A stretch of 64,000 bases of DNA from Microbacterium sp. 2FI (GTDB taxonomy: Bacteria > Actinomycetota > Actinomycetes > Actinomycetales > Microbacteriaceae), in NCBI RefSeq assembly GCF_005502885.1, contig NZ_SCMR01000001.1:124001-188000 (forward strand), written 5' to 3'. The number at the start of each line of letters is the position of its first letter. Position 1 is the first letter of the stretch. The translations under genes and the position numbers were made by a program. This document shows, one piece after another, positions 58,380 to 64,000 of the stretch. A model generated the notes under the pieces. It saw nothing but the letters and a program-made list of their open reading frames with translations, was not told where the DNA came from and ran no database searches.

Positions 58380-59768
58380 TTGCCTTTCGACGCCCTCCCG
58401 GCTGATCCTGCGCCCACGCGCCGTTCCAGCCGCACCGCCGCCACGCCTGTTCATGCGGCGCCGGCGACGCCGGGTGTCTCGCGCGCAGAACTCCGTCGCC
58501 GGTCGGCCGAGAGCGGCACCGCGCGGCCCACGGTCTGGGGTGCTGAGCGCGTCGTCACCGAGCCCGTCGCGGTTGCGGAGATGGTCGTTCCTGCCGAGCC
58601 TGTCGTCGTCGTGGTGGAGCCTGTCGTCGCCCCGGAGCCGGTGATCGAGCTTCCGGTCGCCGAAGAGGCCGTCATCGAGATGCCGGTCATCGAGGAGCCT
58701 CCCGCTACGGCCGCCGCGCCGCTGGGTCGCCGCGCGCGTCGCGCCTCGACGACGCTTCCGGATGCCGTCCTCACACCCGCCGAGCCGTTCGAACTGCTCG
58801 AGCCGGAAGCGGTGCCCGAGCCCGCCGTCGCAGAGGTGCCCGAGCCCGAGGCGGAGCCGGCCATGGCCGCAGGCTGGCAGGCGTCATCATCCGTCGACGA
58901 ATTCGAGGCCGCCGCGCGCCTCTTCTCCTTCACCGGTGAGACCCCGGTGCAGACCGCGGCTGCCGATGCAGAACCCGCAGACGCCGAGCGCAGCTCGCAC
59001 ACCCACACCGCCCCGCGCCGCCCGCGTGCCTCGGCCGGATCGTCGTTCCGTCGCGTTGCTGCCGCATCGTTCTCGGTCGGTGTGATGGGCATCGTCGGAC
59101 TCGTGACCGTCGGCATGACGATGCCCGCCGAGGCGGTCGCCGCCGCGAGCGGTGTCGACAACAGCGTGGTCTCGGTCATCGCGCCGCTCGACTCCGACCT
59201 CGTGATCGACGAAGACGAGATCCAGGCGTACGTCGCTCCTGCCGGCGCCGAGAACGACTCGCTTCAGCGCGCCGAGAACTACTCGACGACCACGACGGCT
59301 GAGCTCGCCTCCGAGGCGGGCATCCGCAACTTCTCGAACCTCTTCCACAACGACCCGAACTCCGCGATCCAGTGGCCCTTCGCGGTCGGCGTGACGATGT
59401 CGTACGGCTTCGGCTGGCGCTCGGGCCGCATGCACGAGGGCATCGACTTCACGCCCGGTGCCGGCTCGCCGATCCAGGCGATCGCCGACGGCACGGTCCG
59501 GGTGGCCTCTGAGGCCGGCGGTGCGTATGGCGTACACGTGATCATCGACCACATGGTCGACGGCCAGCTGGTCTCGAGCCACTACGCGCACATGCAGTAC
59601 GGCTCGATGCAGGTGTCGCCCGGGCAGAAGGTCACGGTCGGCACGATCCTCGGCCGCACGGGCAACACCGGCCGCTCGTACGGGGCCCACACGCACTTCG
59701 AGATCCTCATGAACGGAACGACCGCGATCGACCCGTTCCCATGGCTCAAGGAGCACGCCGGCGGGTGA
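58380..59768 (+). CDS. M23 family metallopeptidase (cell-wall endopeptidase)
   Basis: This 462-residue protein has a long Pro/Val/Glu-rich N-terminal region (about residues 1-215), a helix (FSVGVMGIVGLVTVGMTMPAEAV) and an extracytoplasmic M23 domain. The zinc ligands are in GRMHEGIDFTPG (His, Asp) and YGAHTHFEIL (HxH). It should cut peptidoglycan cross-links. The TTG at 58380 is the best start I see. Later starts would lose the low-complexity N-terminal part but not the domain. About 190 bases without a gene lie upstream, with TAGTGT (58272-58277) as a possible -10 box. Confidence 0.87.
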   Translation: MPFDALPADPAPTRRSSRTAATPVHAAPATPGVSRAELRRRSAESGTARPTVWGAERVVTEPVAVAEMVVPAEPVVVVVEPVVAPEPVIELPVAEEAVIEMPVIEEPPATAAAPLGRRARRASTTLPDAVLTPAEPFELLEPEAVPEPAVAEVPEPEAEPAMAAGWQASSSVDEFEAAARLFSFTGETPVQTAAADAEPADAERSSHTHTAPRRPRASAGSSFRRVAAASFSVGVMGIVGLVTVGMTMPAEAVAAASGVDNSVVSVIAPLDSDLVIDEDEIQAYVAPAGAENDSLQRAENYSTTTTAELASEAGIRNFSNLFHNDPNSAIQWPFAVGVTMSYGFGWRSGRMHEGIDFTPGAGSPIQAIADGTVRVASEAGGAYGVHVIIDHMVDGQLVSSHYAHMQYGSMQVSPGQKVTVGTILGRTGNTGRSYGAHTHFEILMNGTTAIDPFPWLKEHAGG

Positions 59769-59833
59769 CGCTCGATTCAGCAGGATGCCGCCGCTCTGGT
59801 ATCCTCTTCTAGTTGCCTGCAGGCAGGCAGCAC

Positions 59834-59905
59834 GCCCCGATAGCTCAGTGGCAGAGCACTTCCATGGTAAGGAAGGGGTCGTCAGTTCAATCCTGACTCG
59901 GGGCT
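59834..59905 (+). tRNA. tRNA-Thr (GGU)
   Basis: GCCCCGA (59834-59840) pairs with TCGGGGC (59898-59904). The anticodon stem-loop is CTTCC-ATGGTAA-GGAAG, giving anticodon GGT. The D arm GCTCAGTGGCAGAGC and T arm GTCAGTTCAATCCTGAC are standard. The discriminator is T at 59905, and no CCA is encoded. TATCCT at 59800-59805 is a possible -10 box. Confidence 0.96.
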
Positions 59906-59941
59906 CGCAGCATCCATCACATGTGACCGCGGATGCCGTAC

Positions 59942-60015
59942 GGCAGGGTAGCTCAGTTGGTGAGAGCGCACGACTCATAATCGTGAGGTCGCGGGTTCAA
60001 GCCCCGCTCCTGCTA
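59942..60015 (+). tRNA. tRNA-Met (CAU), integration target
   Basis: GGCAGGG (59942-59948) pairs with TCCTGCT (60008-60014) with two G-T pairs. The anticodon stem-loop CACGA-CTCATAA-TCGTG gives CAT. The T arm is GCGGG-TTCAAGC-CCCGC. The first pair is G-T, so this is an elongator, not the initiator. The discriminator A at 60015 is the last base of the integrase stop codon on the other strand. The 3' end is the probable attL side of the inserted element. Confidence 0.93.
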
Positions 60016-61029
60016 CAGATCGAAGCCCCCGGATTTCCGGGGGTTTTGTCGTGTCAGACCCGTGTTTGCCGCGTGCTCACCCCCTCGAAAAGTGACCTCA
60101 CGATTCGCGCCGTTGACCGCGTCGCGCACCGCCAGCGCTGCCTCCGTGCCGGAGATGTGGGTGTAGCGCTCGGTCGTCGTGATGGACGCGTGTCCCGCCA
60201 CCTTCTGGATATGCGCCGGTGCAATGCCGTGGCGCGCCAGGCGAGACAGGAACGTATGCCGCAGGTCGTGGAACCGGAGCGGTTGCCCGTCCGCGAAGAC
60301 CGCGATGTGATCGCGGATCGCATGCCAGCGCAGCGCCCGCGCAAGGTTGCCGCTGTCGAACGGCCCGCCGAGCTTGCCGGTGAACACGTGATCGTGTCCG
60401 AGTCCGCGCGCGGTGTCGAGCCACGGGGTGAGTTCTTCGAGGATCGGGACCTGCCGCGACTTGCCGCTCTTCGTCGGTCGCTCTTCGAGCCGACCGTGAC
60501 CGTCGGGAGAGAACGTGCGCCTGACCGTCAGGTAGCCCTGCGACTCGTTCAGATCCTCCCAGCGCAGACCGACCAGCTCGCCGAGGCGCAGACCGGTGAA
60601 GGCAAGTCCAGCCAGCGCCCGCTGTCCGAACGGATGGAACGAGGTAAGCGCCAGCATCCGCCGCACTTGCAGATCGTCGAGCGCGCGCGACGTCCATTCC
60701 GCTTCGTGAGCCTTCCCACGCGTCCGGGGGAGCGAACGGCACGGGTTCGCGGGCAGTAGGCCATCCATGACGGCCAGCCCGAGGATCTTGGACAGCAGCG
60801 CGATCGCGTCGCCCTTTGTGGACTCCGAGCCGGACCAGAGCGCCTTTGCCTTCCCGATGGTGAGGGTGCGCAGTTCGGTGAGGGCGAGGGCGCCGAGCGT
60901 CGGCTCGACTCGGAGCGTCCATGCCCGTGCGTAAGCCTGGCGAGCGTTGGATGTGAGGCCGTCCTCGACGAGCGCACGGAACTCGCTGAAGAACTCAGCA
61001 AGGGTCGTCGCGTCGGGGTCTAGTCTCAC
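60013..61029 (-). CDS. int: Tyrosine recombinase integrase
   Basis: This 338-residue integrase has an N-terminal SAM-like core-binding domain (FFSEFRALVEDGLTSNARQAYARAW) and a C-terminal catalytic domain with Arg148 (TGLRLGEL), Lys187 (PTKSGKSR), His254 and Arg257 (RFHDLRHTF), His280 (AGHASI) and Tyr289 (ERYTH). All active-site residues are present, so it should be active. Its stop codon overlaps the last three bases of tRNA-Met, and its last codons contain the tRNA terminator. The GTG start lies in a palindromic TAGTCTCA site. It is the left end of the element. Confidence 0.96.
   Translation of the reverse strand: MRLDPDATTLAEFFSEFRALVEDGLTSNARQAYARAWTLRVEPTLGALALTELRTLTIGKAKALWSGSESTKGDAIALLSKILGLAVMDGLLPANPCRSLPRTRGKAHEAEWTSRALDDLQVRRMLALTSFHPFGQRALAGLAFTGLRLGELVGLRWEDLNESQGYLTVRRTFSPDGHGRLEERPTKSGKSRQVPILEELTPWLDTARGLGHDHVFTGKLGGPFDSGNLARALRWHAIRDHIAVFADGQPLRFHDLRHTFLSRLARHGIAPAHIQKVAGHASITTTERYTHISGTEAALAVRDAVNGANREVTFRGGEHAANTGLTRQNPRKSGGFDL
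60023..60047. terminator. Terminator shared by tRNA-Met and the end of int
   Basis: CCCCCGG (60026-60032) and CCGGGGG (60037-60043) pair around ATTT and are followed by TTTT on the plus strand. The same bases encode the last residues of the integrase (about NPRKSGGF) on the minus strand. The stem ends the tRNA transcript. Confidence 0.85.
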
Positions 61030-61077
61030 ATTTGAGACTCTATGGGTCGTTTGCTCGTAGTGTCAAGGATGAGACTA
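61021..61077. promoter_or_regulatory. TAGTCTCA operator sites at the int start
   Basis: AGTCTCA (61022-61028) and TGAGACT (61033-61039) form a palindrome over the int start codon. A further half-site TGAGACTA is at 61070-61077. The same word, TAGTCTCG, occurs at 61496-61503, just upstream of the HTH gene. This suggests common control by one element-borne regulator. Confidence 0.6.
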
Positions 61078-61485
61078 CTCTGTTGCATCTTCCTCAGGCG
61101 CGGGAGGAGTCTTCGCCATCCCGCGAACGAAAGCCTCCAGGTCGACAGTCACGCCGGGGAACTCATAGACGTCGGGATGCTCGCCGAATACGGAGCGGAA
61201 CGCCGAGATGCGCCGGTAGATCGTCGAACGACTCATACCTAGCGATTGCTGCAGACCGTCGAATCCGCCCAGCAGACGCCAAAGTAGCCAGAAGCCGAAC
61301 AGGTCGGTTGCGGCTGAGGCGACCTGACCTCGTACAAGTCGCCTCAACCATGGGAAAGCTGCGTAGAGCGGCTTGTTTACGGCCTTGTTCGCGGAGTAGT
61401 ACGCGCCCCATGCGCGCTCAAGGGCGTCTTTGGCGCGGCCCTCGCCCTCGGGGGATGCGCTGCGCTCCGATCGAAAGTCCGCCAC
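61075..61485 (-). CDS. Element-borne HTH regulator
   Basis: This 136-residue protein has a helical N-terminal part (residues 15-65) and a clear helix-turn-helix near residues 72-97: LGGFDGLQQSLGMSRSTIYRRISAFRSVFG. The C-terminal part ends in an acidic Pro-rich tail. No ligand domain is visible. Its 3' end lies close to the int promoter, so it probably acts on int and on itself through TAGTCTC sites. The GTG at 61483-61485 is the likely start. I do not assign it to a named family. Confidence 0.75.
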   Translation of the reverse strand: MADFRSERSASPEGEGRAKDALERAWGAYYSANKAVNKPLYAAFPWLRRLVRGQVASAATDLFGFWLLWRLLGGFDGLQQSLGMSRSTIYRRISAFRSVFGEHPDVYEFPGVTVDLEAFVRGMAKTPPAPEEDATE

Positions 61486-61544
61486 AGTGTCCGCCTAGTC
61501 TCGGTTTCTAGGACTATCAGACTACGCGAGGCGCCGGACAAGTA

Positions 61545-61760
61545 TCACTGCGTCGGGCGTTGCCAATGGGGATCGCGATCCCAAGGTGGTGTCTTGCCGA
61601 CATTCTTCTTCGCTGTGACGTGCCATGCCGGGCACTGATCGCAGGGATACACCCGGACAGGCACGCGGGGATCCCCAGCACGCTTCAGGCGAATCCGTTC
61701 GAGCGCAACGCGCGCGGATGCTTGATCGGGATACGGGTTCTTTGTGCAGGCGTTCGCCAC
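61545..61760 (-). CDS. Small zinc-ribbon-like phage/plasmid protein
   Basis: This 71-residue protein has CTKNPYPDQASARVALERIRLKRAG, then VRVYPCDQCPAWHVTAKK, a CxxC-x-x-WH motif and a basic tail. Very similar short proteins are common on actinobacterial prophages and plasmids. A zinc ribbon that binds nucleic acid is likely, but no function is known. The GTG start is at 61758-61760. A second frame of similar length overlaps it and lacks the motif, so this frame is preferred. Confidence 0.72.
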   Translation of the reverse strand: MANACTKNPYPDQASARVALERIRLKRAGDPRVPVRVYPCDQCPAWHVTAKKNVGKTPPWDRDPHWQRPTQ

Positions 61761-61811
61761 AGCCCAATCATCGCGTATCGGGCAGCGTCTCCCGAAATCT
61801 TCTACACAAGA

Positions 61812-63110
61812 TCAAGCGGCTTCGCCCCCGGAACTGAGTGAGTCCCACTCCTCGATGATCTCGAATCCGTCCGCGATGTTGCGGACGGCAGTCTCGTACC
61901 GGCGGAGGACGGGGCGCAGATCGCGACTCAACTTTGCGTTTGCGCGTGCAGCATCAGCCGCACGATTCATTGAGTCACTTGCTTGCCGCGCCTGCTCGAC
62001 GAGCTCGGAGAAGCTGGTCGAGAGCGTAGCGACCACGTCCTCCGCATTCTCATCGGTCGAGAGCTTGCTTAGTTCGAAGATCGCATGGACCGTGGGATCG
62101 ATGCGGAGCAGTCCCGCGACATACTGACTGGAAAGCTCCTCGATCTCTTGCAGCTCCGGTTCGACGTCTCGCGCGAGTTCGCGCGCAATGACAATCTTTC
62201 GCGCGAATGCGTCGGGCTTCTTGTTCGCCGTGTTCATTAGGGCGGTTGCCGCTTGAAACTTCGCATTGAAGCGTTCCGCCGCGGGTGCTATCTGGCCCAG
62301 CGTTTGGCGCCAGGCCTCCATCGCCGGTTGCGCGTCGGCGACTAGGTCAAGCAGACCGGGCTCCTCGTCGTCGGGCACCAGCGCCGCCGTATCCGACATC
62401 GTCGCGGGCGGCGTCGGGACTTGATCGCCAGCGCCGCGGGCGGCTGGTTCGCGCGCCGGGGGCGCTTGGTCCGGTCGGGGCGGCCCCTCGTCCGAGGTTG
62501 GAGTACCGGCCTCGCTTCCACCAGCCGGTGTACGTGTGCCACCGGCCTGGTCGTCGCCGCCAGACGGCGTGAGTGTGCCACCGGCCTGGTCGTCTCTGCC
62601 GCCTGACTCGAGACGCGCTGTTAGCTCGACGAGCCGAGACGCGAGCCTGTGCACCGCTGCGCGATGCTCGGCAGAGCCCTCGTCCAGGAGGCGTAGCGCG
62701 TCCCAAGGCTCGTACTGCATCTTGGCGGCCGTCGCCTTCAGCTTGTCCGCGCTCTCCTCGCGCAGATCGGGTACCGGGATATAGCGCACAGAAAGCAAGA
62801 GCTGGTTCAGGCCGAGTGAGGTCGCCGACCGAACGAACTGTGATATCTCCTTACGGCACTCGTCGCGTACGAAGTAGGTGGGGGTAAGGATTGGAATAAA
62901 GAACGCTGTCTCTTGGAGCGCCTCTTCGAGCTTTTCTCGGAAGTCGTCGCCCCACCGAATCTCAACCTTGTCAGTAAAGATCTCAATCGTCGTCCCAGTC
63001 AGCAGCTCGAACTCGGCCTTCACCAAATCCGCGAGCCTCAAGATGCGGCCTTGCTCACGCTCGTTATCGGCGTGCGCGTAACTCCAGAATGCTTTCGCAG
63101 CAACTTCCAT
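61812..63110 (-). CDS. TIR-domain protein with helical C-terminal domain (candidate defence gene)
   Basis: This 432-residue protein starts with a TIR domain (residues 1-155): AFWSYAHADN, then WGDDFREKLEEAL, FFIPILTPTYF and DECRKEISQF, with the likely catalytic Glu88 next to Cys85. Bacterial TIR domains are often NADases or cyclic ADP-ribose makers. A linker (170-250) has two DDQAGGT repeats and Pro/Asp/Glu-rich sequence. The C-terminal part (250-425) is long helices without a fold I recognise. The ATG at 63110 is seven bases after TACAGT (63118-63123, minus strand). Codon use is less GC-biased than in the chromosome, consistent with transfer. Confidence 0.85.
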   Translation of the reverse strand: MEVAAKAFWSYAHADNEREQGRILRLADLVKAEFELLTGTTIEIFTDKVEIRWGDDFREKLEEALQETAFFIPILTPTYFVRDECRKEISQFVRSATSLGLNQLLLSVRYIPVPDLREESADKLKATAAKMQYEPWDALRLLDEGSAEHRAAVHRLASRLVELTARLESGGRDDQAGGTLTPSGGDDQAGGTRTPAGGSEAGTPTSDEGPPRPDQAPPAREPAARGAGDQVPTPPATMSDTAALVPDDEEPGLLDLVADAQPAMEAWRQTLGQIAPAAERFNAKFQAATALMNTANKKPDAFARKIVIARELARDVEPELQEIEELSSQYVAGLLRIDPTVHAIFELSKLSTDENAEDVVATLSTSFSELVEQARQASDSMNRAADAARANAKLSRDLRPVLRRYETAVRNIADGFEIIEEWDSLSSGGEAA

Positions 63111-63240
63111 GCGCGCCACTGTACTGGGGATACCGCGCCGTCCCGGCTGCCGCCCTCCGCGCTTCGCGCTCCGGTTGCCCTCGGCATCGTGTCCCGGGCT
63201 CCTGTGCGTCGGGCGTCAACGGTCCGGTCCGGGCGCGCGC

Positions 63241-63256
63241 GTGCCGCACGCGGCAC
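63241..63256. promoter_or_regulatory. Palindrome upstream of the TIR gene
   Basis: GTGCCGC (63241-63247) and GCGGCAC (63250-63256) are perfect arms around AC. They lie in the roughly 170-base gap between the TIR gene and the next gene upstream, where nothing else coding is evident. It could be a terminator for the upstream gene or an operator. Confidence 0.5.
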
Positions 63257-63280
63257 CGCTTCGCGCCGGATCCGTGCCGC

Positions 63281-63532
63281 TCACGCCCATTCGTACATGG
63301 ACCATGGTGGCGCGATCTCCGACCGCACCGCGACCAGCGGATAGACCGAGAGCTCTGGCCAGACCAACAGAAACGCCTGTAGTGCCGCTTCCGGAGTGAA
63401 AGCCTGCCCTGTCACCCCGCCGACCGGGTCGCCCGGGCGACCGAAGGCGTCCTGCAGGTGAATCTCCCAGTCCGGCAGCGGCTCGCTGTCCGCGTGCGTG
63501 TGGTTCAGACACATCATGATTGTTCCTTTCAT
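63281..63532 (-). CDS. Small element protein of unknown function
   Basis: This frame encodes 83 residues from the ATG at 63530-63532, which overlaps the stop codon of the upstream initiator (ATGA). A second start, 15 bases in, has AAAGGA before it and would give 78 residues starting MMCLNHTHAD. The sequence contains PDWEIHLQDAFGRPGDPVGG and ends in WSMYEWA. I do not recognise a family. Position in a rep operon suggests plasmid maintenance or regulation, which is an inference. Confidence 0.65.
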   Translation of the reverse strand: MKGTIMMCLNHTHADSEPLPDWEIHLQDAFGRPGDPVGGVTGQAFTPEAALQAFLLVWPELSVYPLVAVRSEIAPPWSMYEWA

Positions 63533-64000
63533 GGCGCGGACCAGCCCCGCGCGATCAACTCACGCCGCGACCGCGCCGCGAGGTCTTCCAGCGGGGGAGG
63601 CGAGAGCGCCGGCGCATCGTCGCCGGCCTCATCGCGCATCCGCGATTCCCACCACTCCCGCCGTAGCCGGCGCTGCACGGTACGTGTCAAGCCGGTGAAC
63701 GACCAGCCCGTGCGGTTCCTCGTGCGCCGCGACGCGCTGACCACTTGAGAGCGCGACCCGTACCGCTTATGTACGAGGTTCATGCAGTCTTGCGGCTGAC
63801 AGTCCCGGGCGCAGCGCATCCGGCGCGCAGCATCGCCGAGGGCGACCTGATGTCGCCACACGTCGATAGGCGCGTCCACGGACGCCGTGGCAACGTCCTT
63901 GAGCACGTAATTCAGCGCTTTGGACAGGTACCAAATGGTCTTTGCTCCGTCGCCGTCCGCGCGGAACGCATCACAGCGCGCTTGCTCGCCCCACTCGACG
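63529..64000 (-). CDS. Replication initiator, C-terminal part (RepSA-like), runs off the window
   Basis: The frame is open from the right edge to the TGA at 63529-63531, giving 156 residues. It reads WGEQARCDAFRADGDGAK, WYLSKALNYVLKDVA, then a Cys-rich segment (MRCARDCQPQDCMNLVHKRYG) and WSFTGLTRTVQRRLRREWW. The YLSKALNYV and histidine/cysteine pattern fits rolling-circle-type or RepSA initiators on actinobacterial integrative elements and plasmids. The N-terminal part is not in the window, so the assignment stays tentative. It is the rep gene expected for an AICE. Confidence 0.68.
   Translation of the reverse strand, partial: VEWGEQARCDAFRADGDGAKTIWYLSKALNYVLKDVATASVDAPIDVWRHQVALGDAARRMRCARDCQPQDCMNLVHKRYGSRSQVVSASRRTRNRTGWSFTGLTRTVQRRLRREWWESRMRDEAGDDAPALSPPPLEDLAARSRRELIARGWSAP

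Larger units (their letters stand above)
60013..64000. mobile_element. Left part of an AICE-like integrative element at tRNA-Met
   Basis: The element begins at the 3' end of tRNA-Met with an integrase, followed by an HTH regulator, a phage/plasmid-type Cys-rich protein, a TIR-domain protein, a small protein and a replication initiator that runs off the window. All genes are on the minus strand. Integrase plus a RepSA-like initiator is the core of actinomycete integrative and conjugative elements. The transfer genes and the right attachment site lie beyond 64000, so the element type is an inference. Confidence 0.7.

Noticed and set aside
59942-60015. The CAU tRNA as initiator tRNA-Met
   Set aside because: Initiators have a mismatched first acceptor pair and GGG/CCC pairs in the anticodon stem. 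Here the first pair is G-T and the stem is CACGA/TCGTG.
61522-61767. An 81-codon frame overlapping the Cys-rich small gene
   Set aside because: It is in another frame, has no motif, and the overlapping frame has the CxxC and WHVT pattern typical of mobile-element proteins.
63111-63280. A small gene between the TIR gene and the next gene upstream
   Set aside because: Frames here overlap in several phases, are rich in Arg and lack motifs. Only a palindrome at 63241-63256 stands out.
1-64000. CRISPR arrays or insertion sequences
   Set aside because: No evenly spaced short direct repeats with unique spacers were seen, and no transposase motif or terminal inverted repeats with a transposase frame were found.

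Overview
The window is chromosomal DNA from a high-GC actinobacterium. It most resembles a Microbacteriaceae member such as Microbacterium. The evidence is the strong GC bias, the constant GATGCCG/GCATCC words in coding DNA, a complete-looking menaquinone pathway, system II cytochrome c maturation genes, an F420-type LLM oxidoreductase, a bS22-type micro-ribosomal protein and very many leaderless promoters (TANNNT, then 6-8 nt, then the start codon). The species cannot be named from the sequence alone.

Layout. 0-3 kb: a DrrAB-like ABC exporter divergent from its TetR regulator. 3-7 kb: a BldC-like HTH protein, ribosomal protein bS22, a rhodanese, a glutaredoxin-like protein, an archaeal-type aspartyl-tRNA synthetase, DedA and a histidine phosphatase. 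7-11 kb: cytochrome c maturation (ResA/TlpA-like lipoprotein, CcdA, ResB, CcsB). 11-17 kb: a YhgE/Pip membrane protein coupled to an MMPL exporter with a degenerate ABC-like tail, divergent from a TetR regulator. 17-40 kb: menaquinone genes (menC, menB, menE, menA, menD, menF, ubiE/menG, polyprenyl diphosphate synthase), interrupted by two PadR/permease-prefix modules, an LLM oxidoreductase, metH, a one-chain ECF transporter with a transcobalamin-like lipoprotein, and polyphosphate kinase 2. 40-44 kb: an FprA-type ferredoxin reductase, a DUF559 protein with a damaged 3' end, an alpha/beta hydrolase and YajQ. 44-52 kb: a maltose/maltodextrin operon (malEFG, a lipoprotein alpha-amylase and an intracellular GH13) behind LacI-type operators. 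52-60 kb: a BASS transporter, an FBP-domain protein, a PfkB kinase, tRNA-Tyr, a membrane protein, a PYROXD2-like oxidoreductase, an inositol phosphatase, an M23 peptidase, tRNA-Thr and tRNA-Met.

60-64 kb: the left end of an integrative element, probably AICE-like, inserted at the 3' end of tRNA-Met. It carries a tyrosine integrase whose stop codon overlaps the tRNA, an HTH regulator, a phage/plasmid-type Cys-rich protein, a TIR-domain protein as candidate defence cargo, and the C-terminal part of a replication initiator that runs off the window.

The genes form a respiratory core: menaquinone synthesis and cytochrome c assembly feed the same electron transport chain. Nutrient uptake (maltodextrin, possibly corrinoid) and export modules lie around it. 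The most unusual features are the ECF transporter with T, A, A' and S parts in one reading frame, palindromic elements that sit inside coding linkers, the MMPL protein with a pseudo-ABC domain, and the TIR gene carried by the tRNA-Met element.
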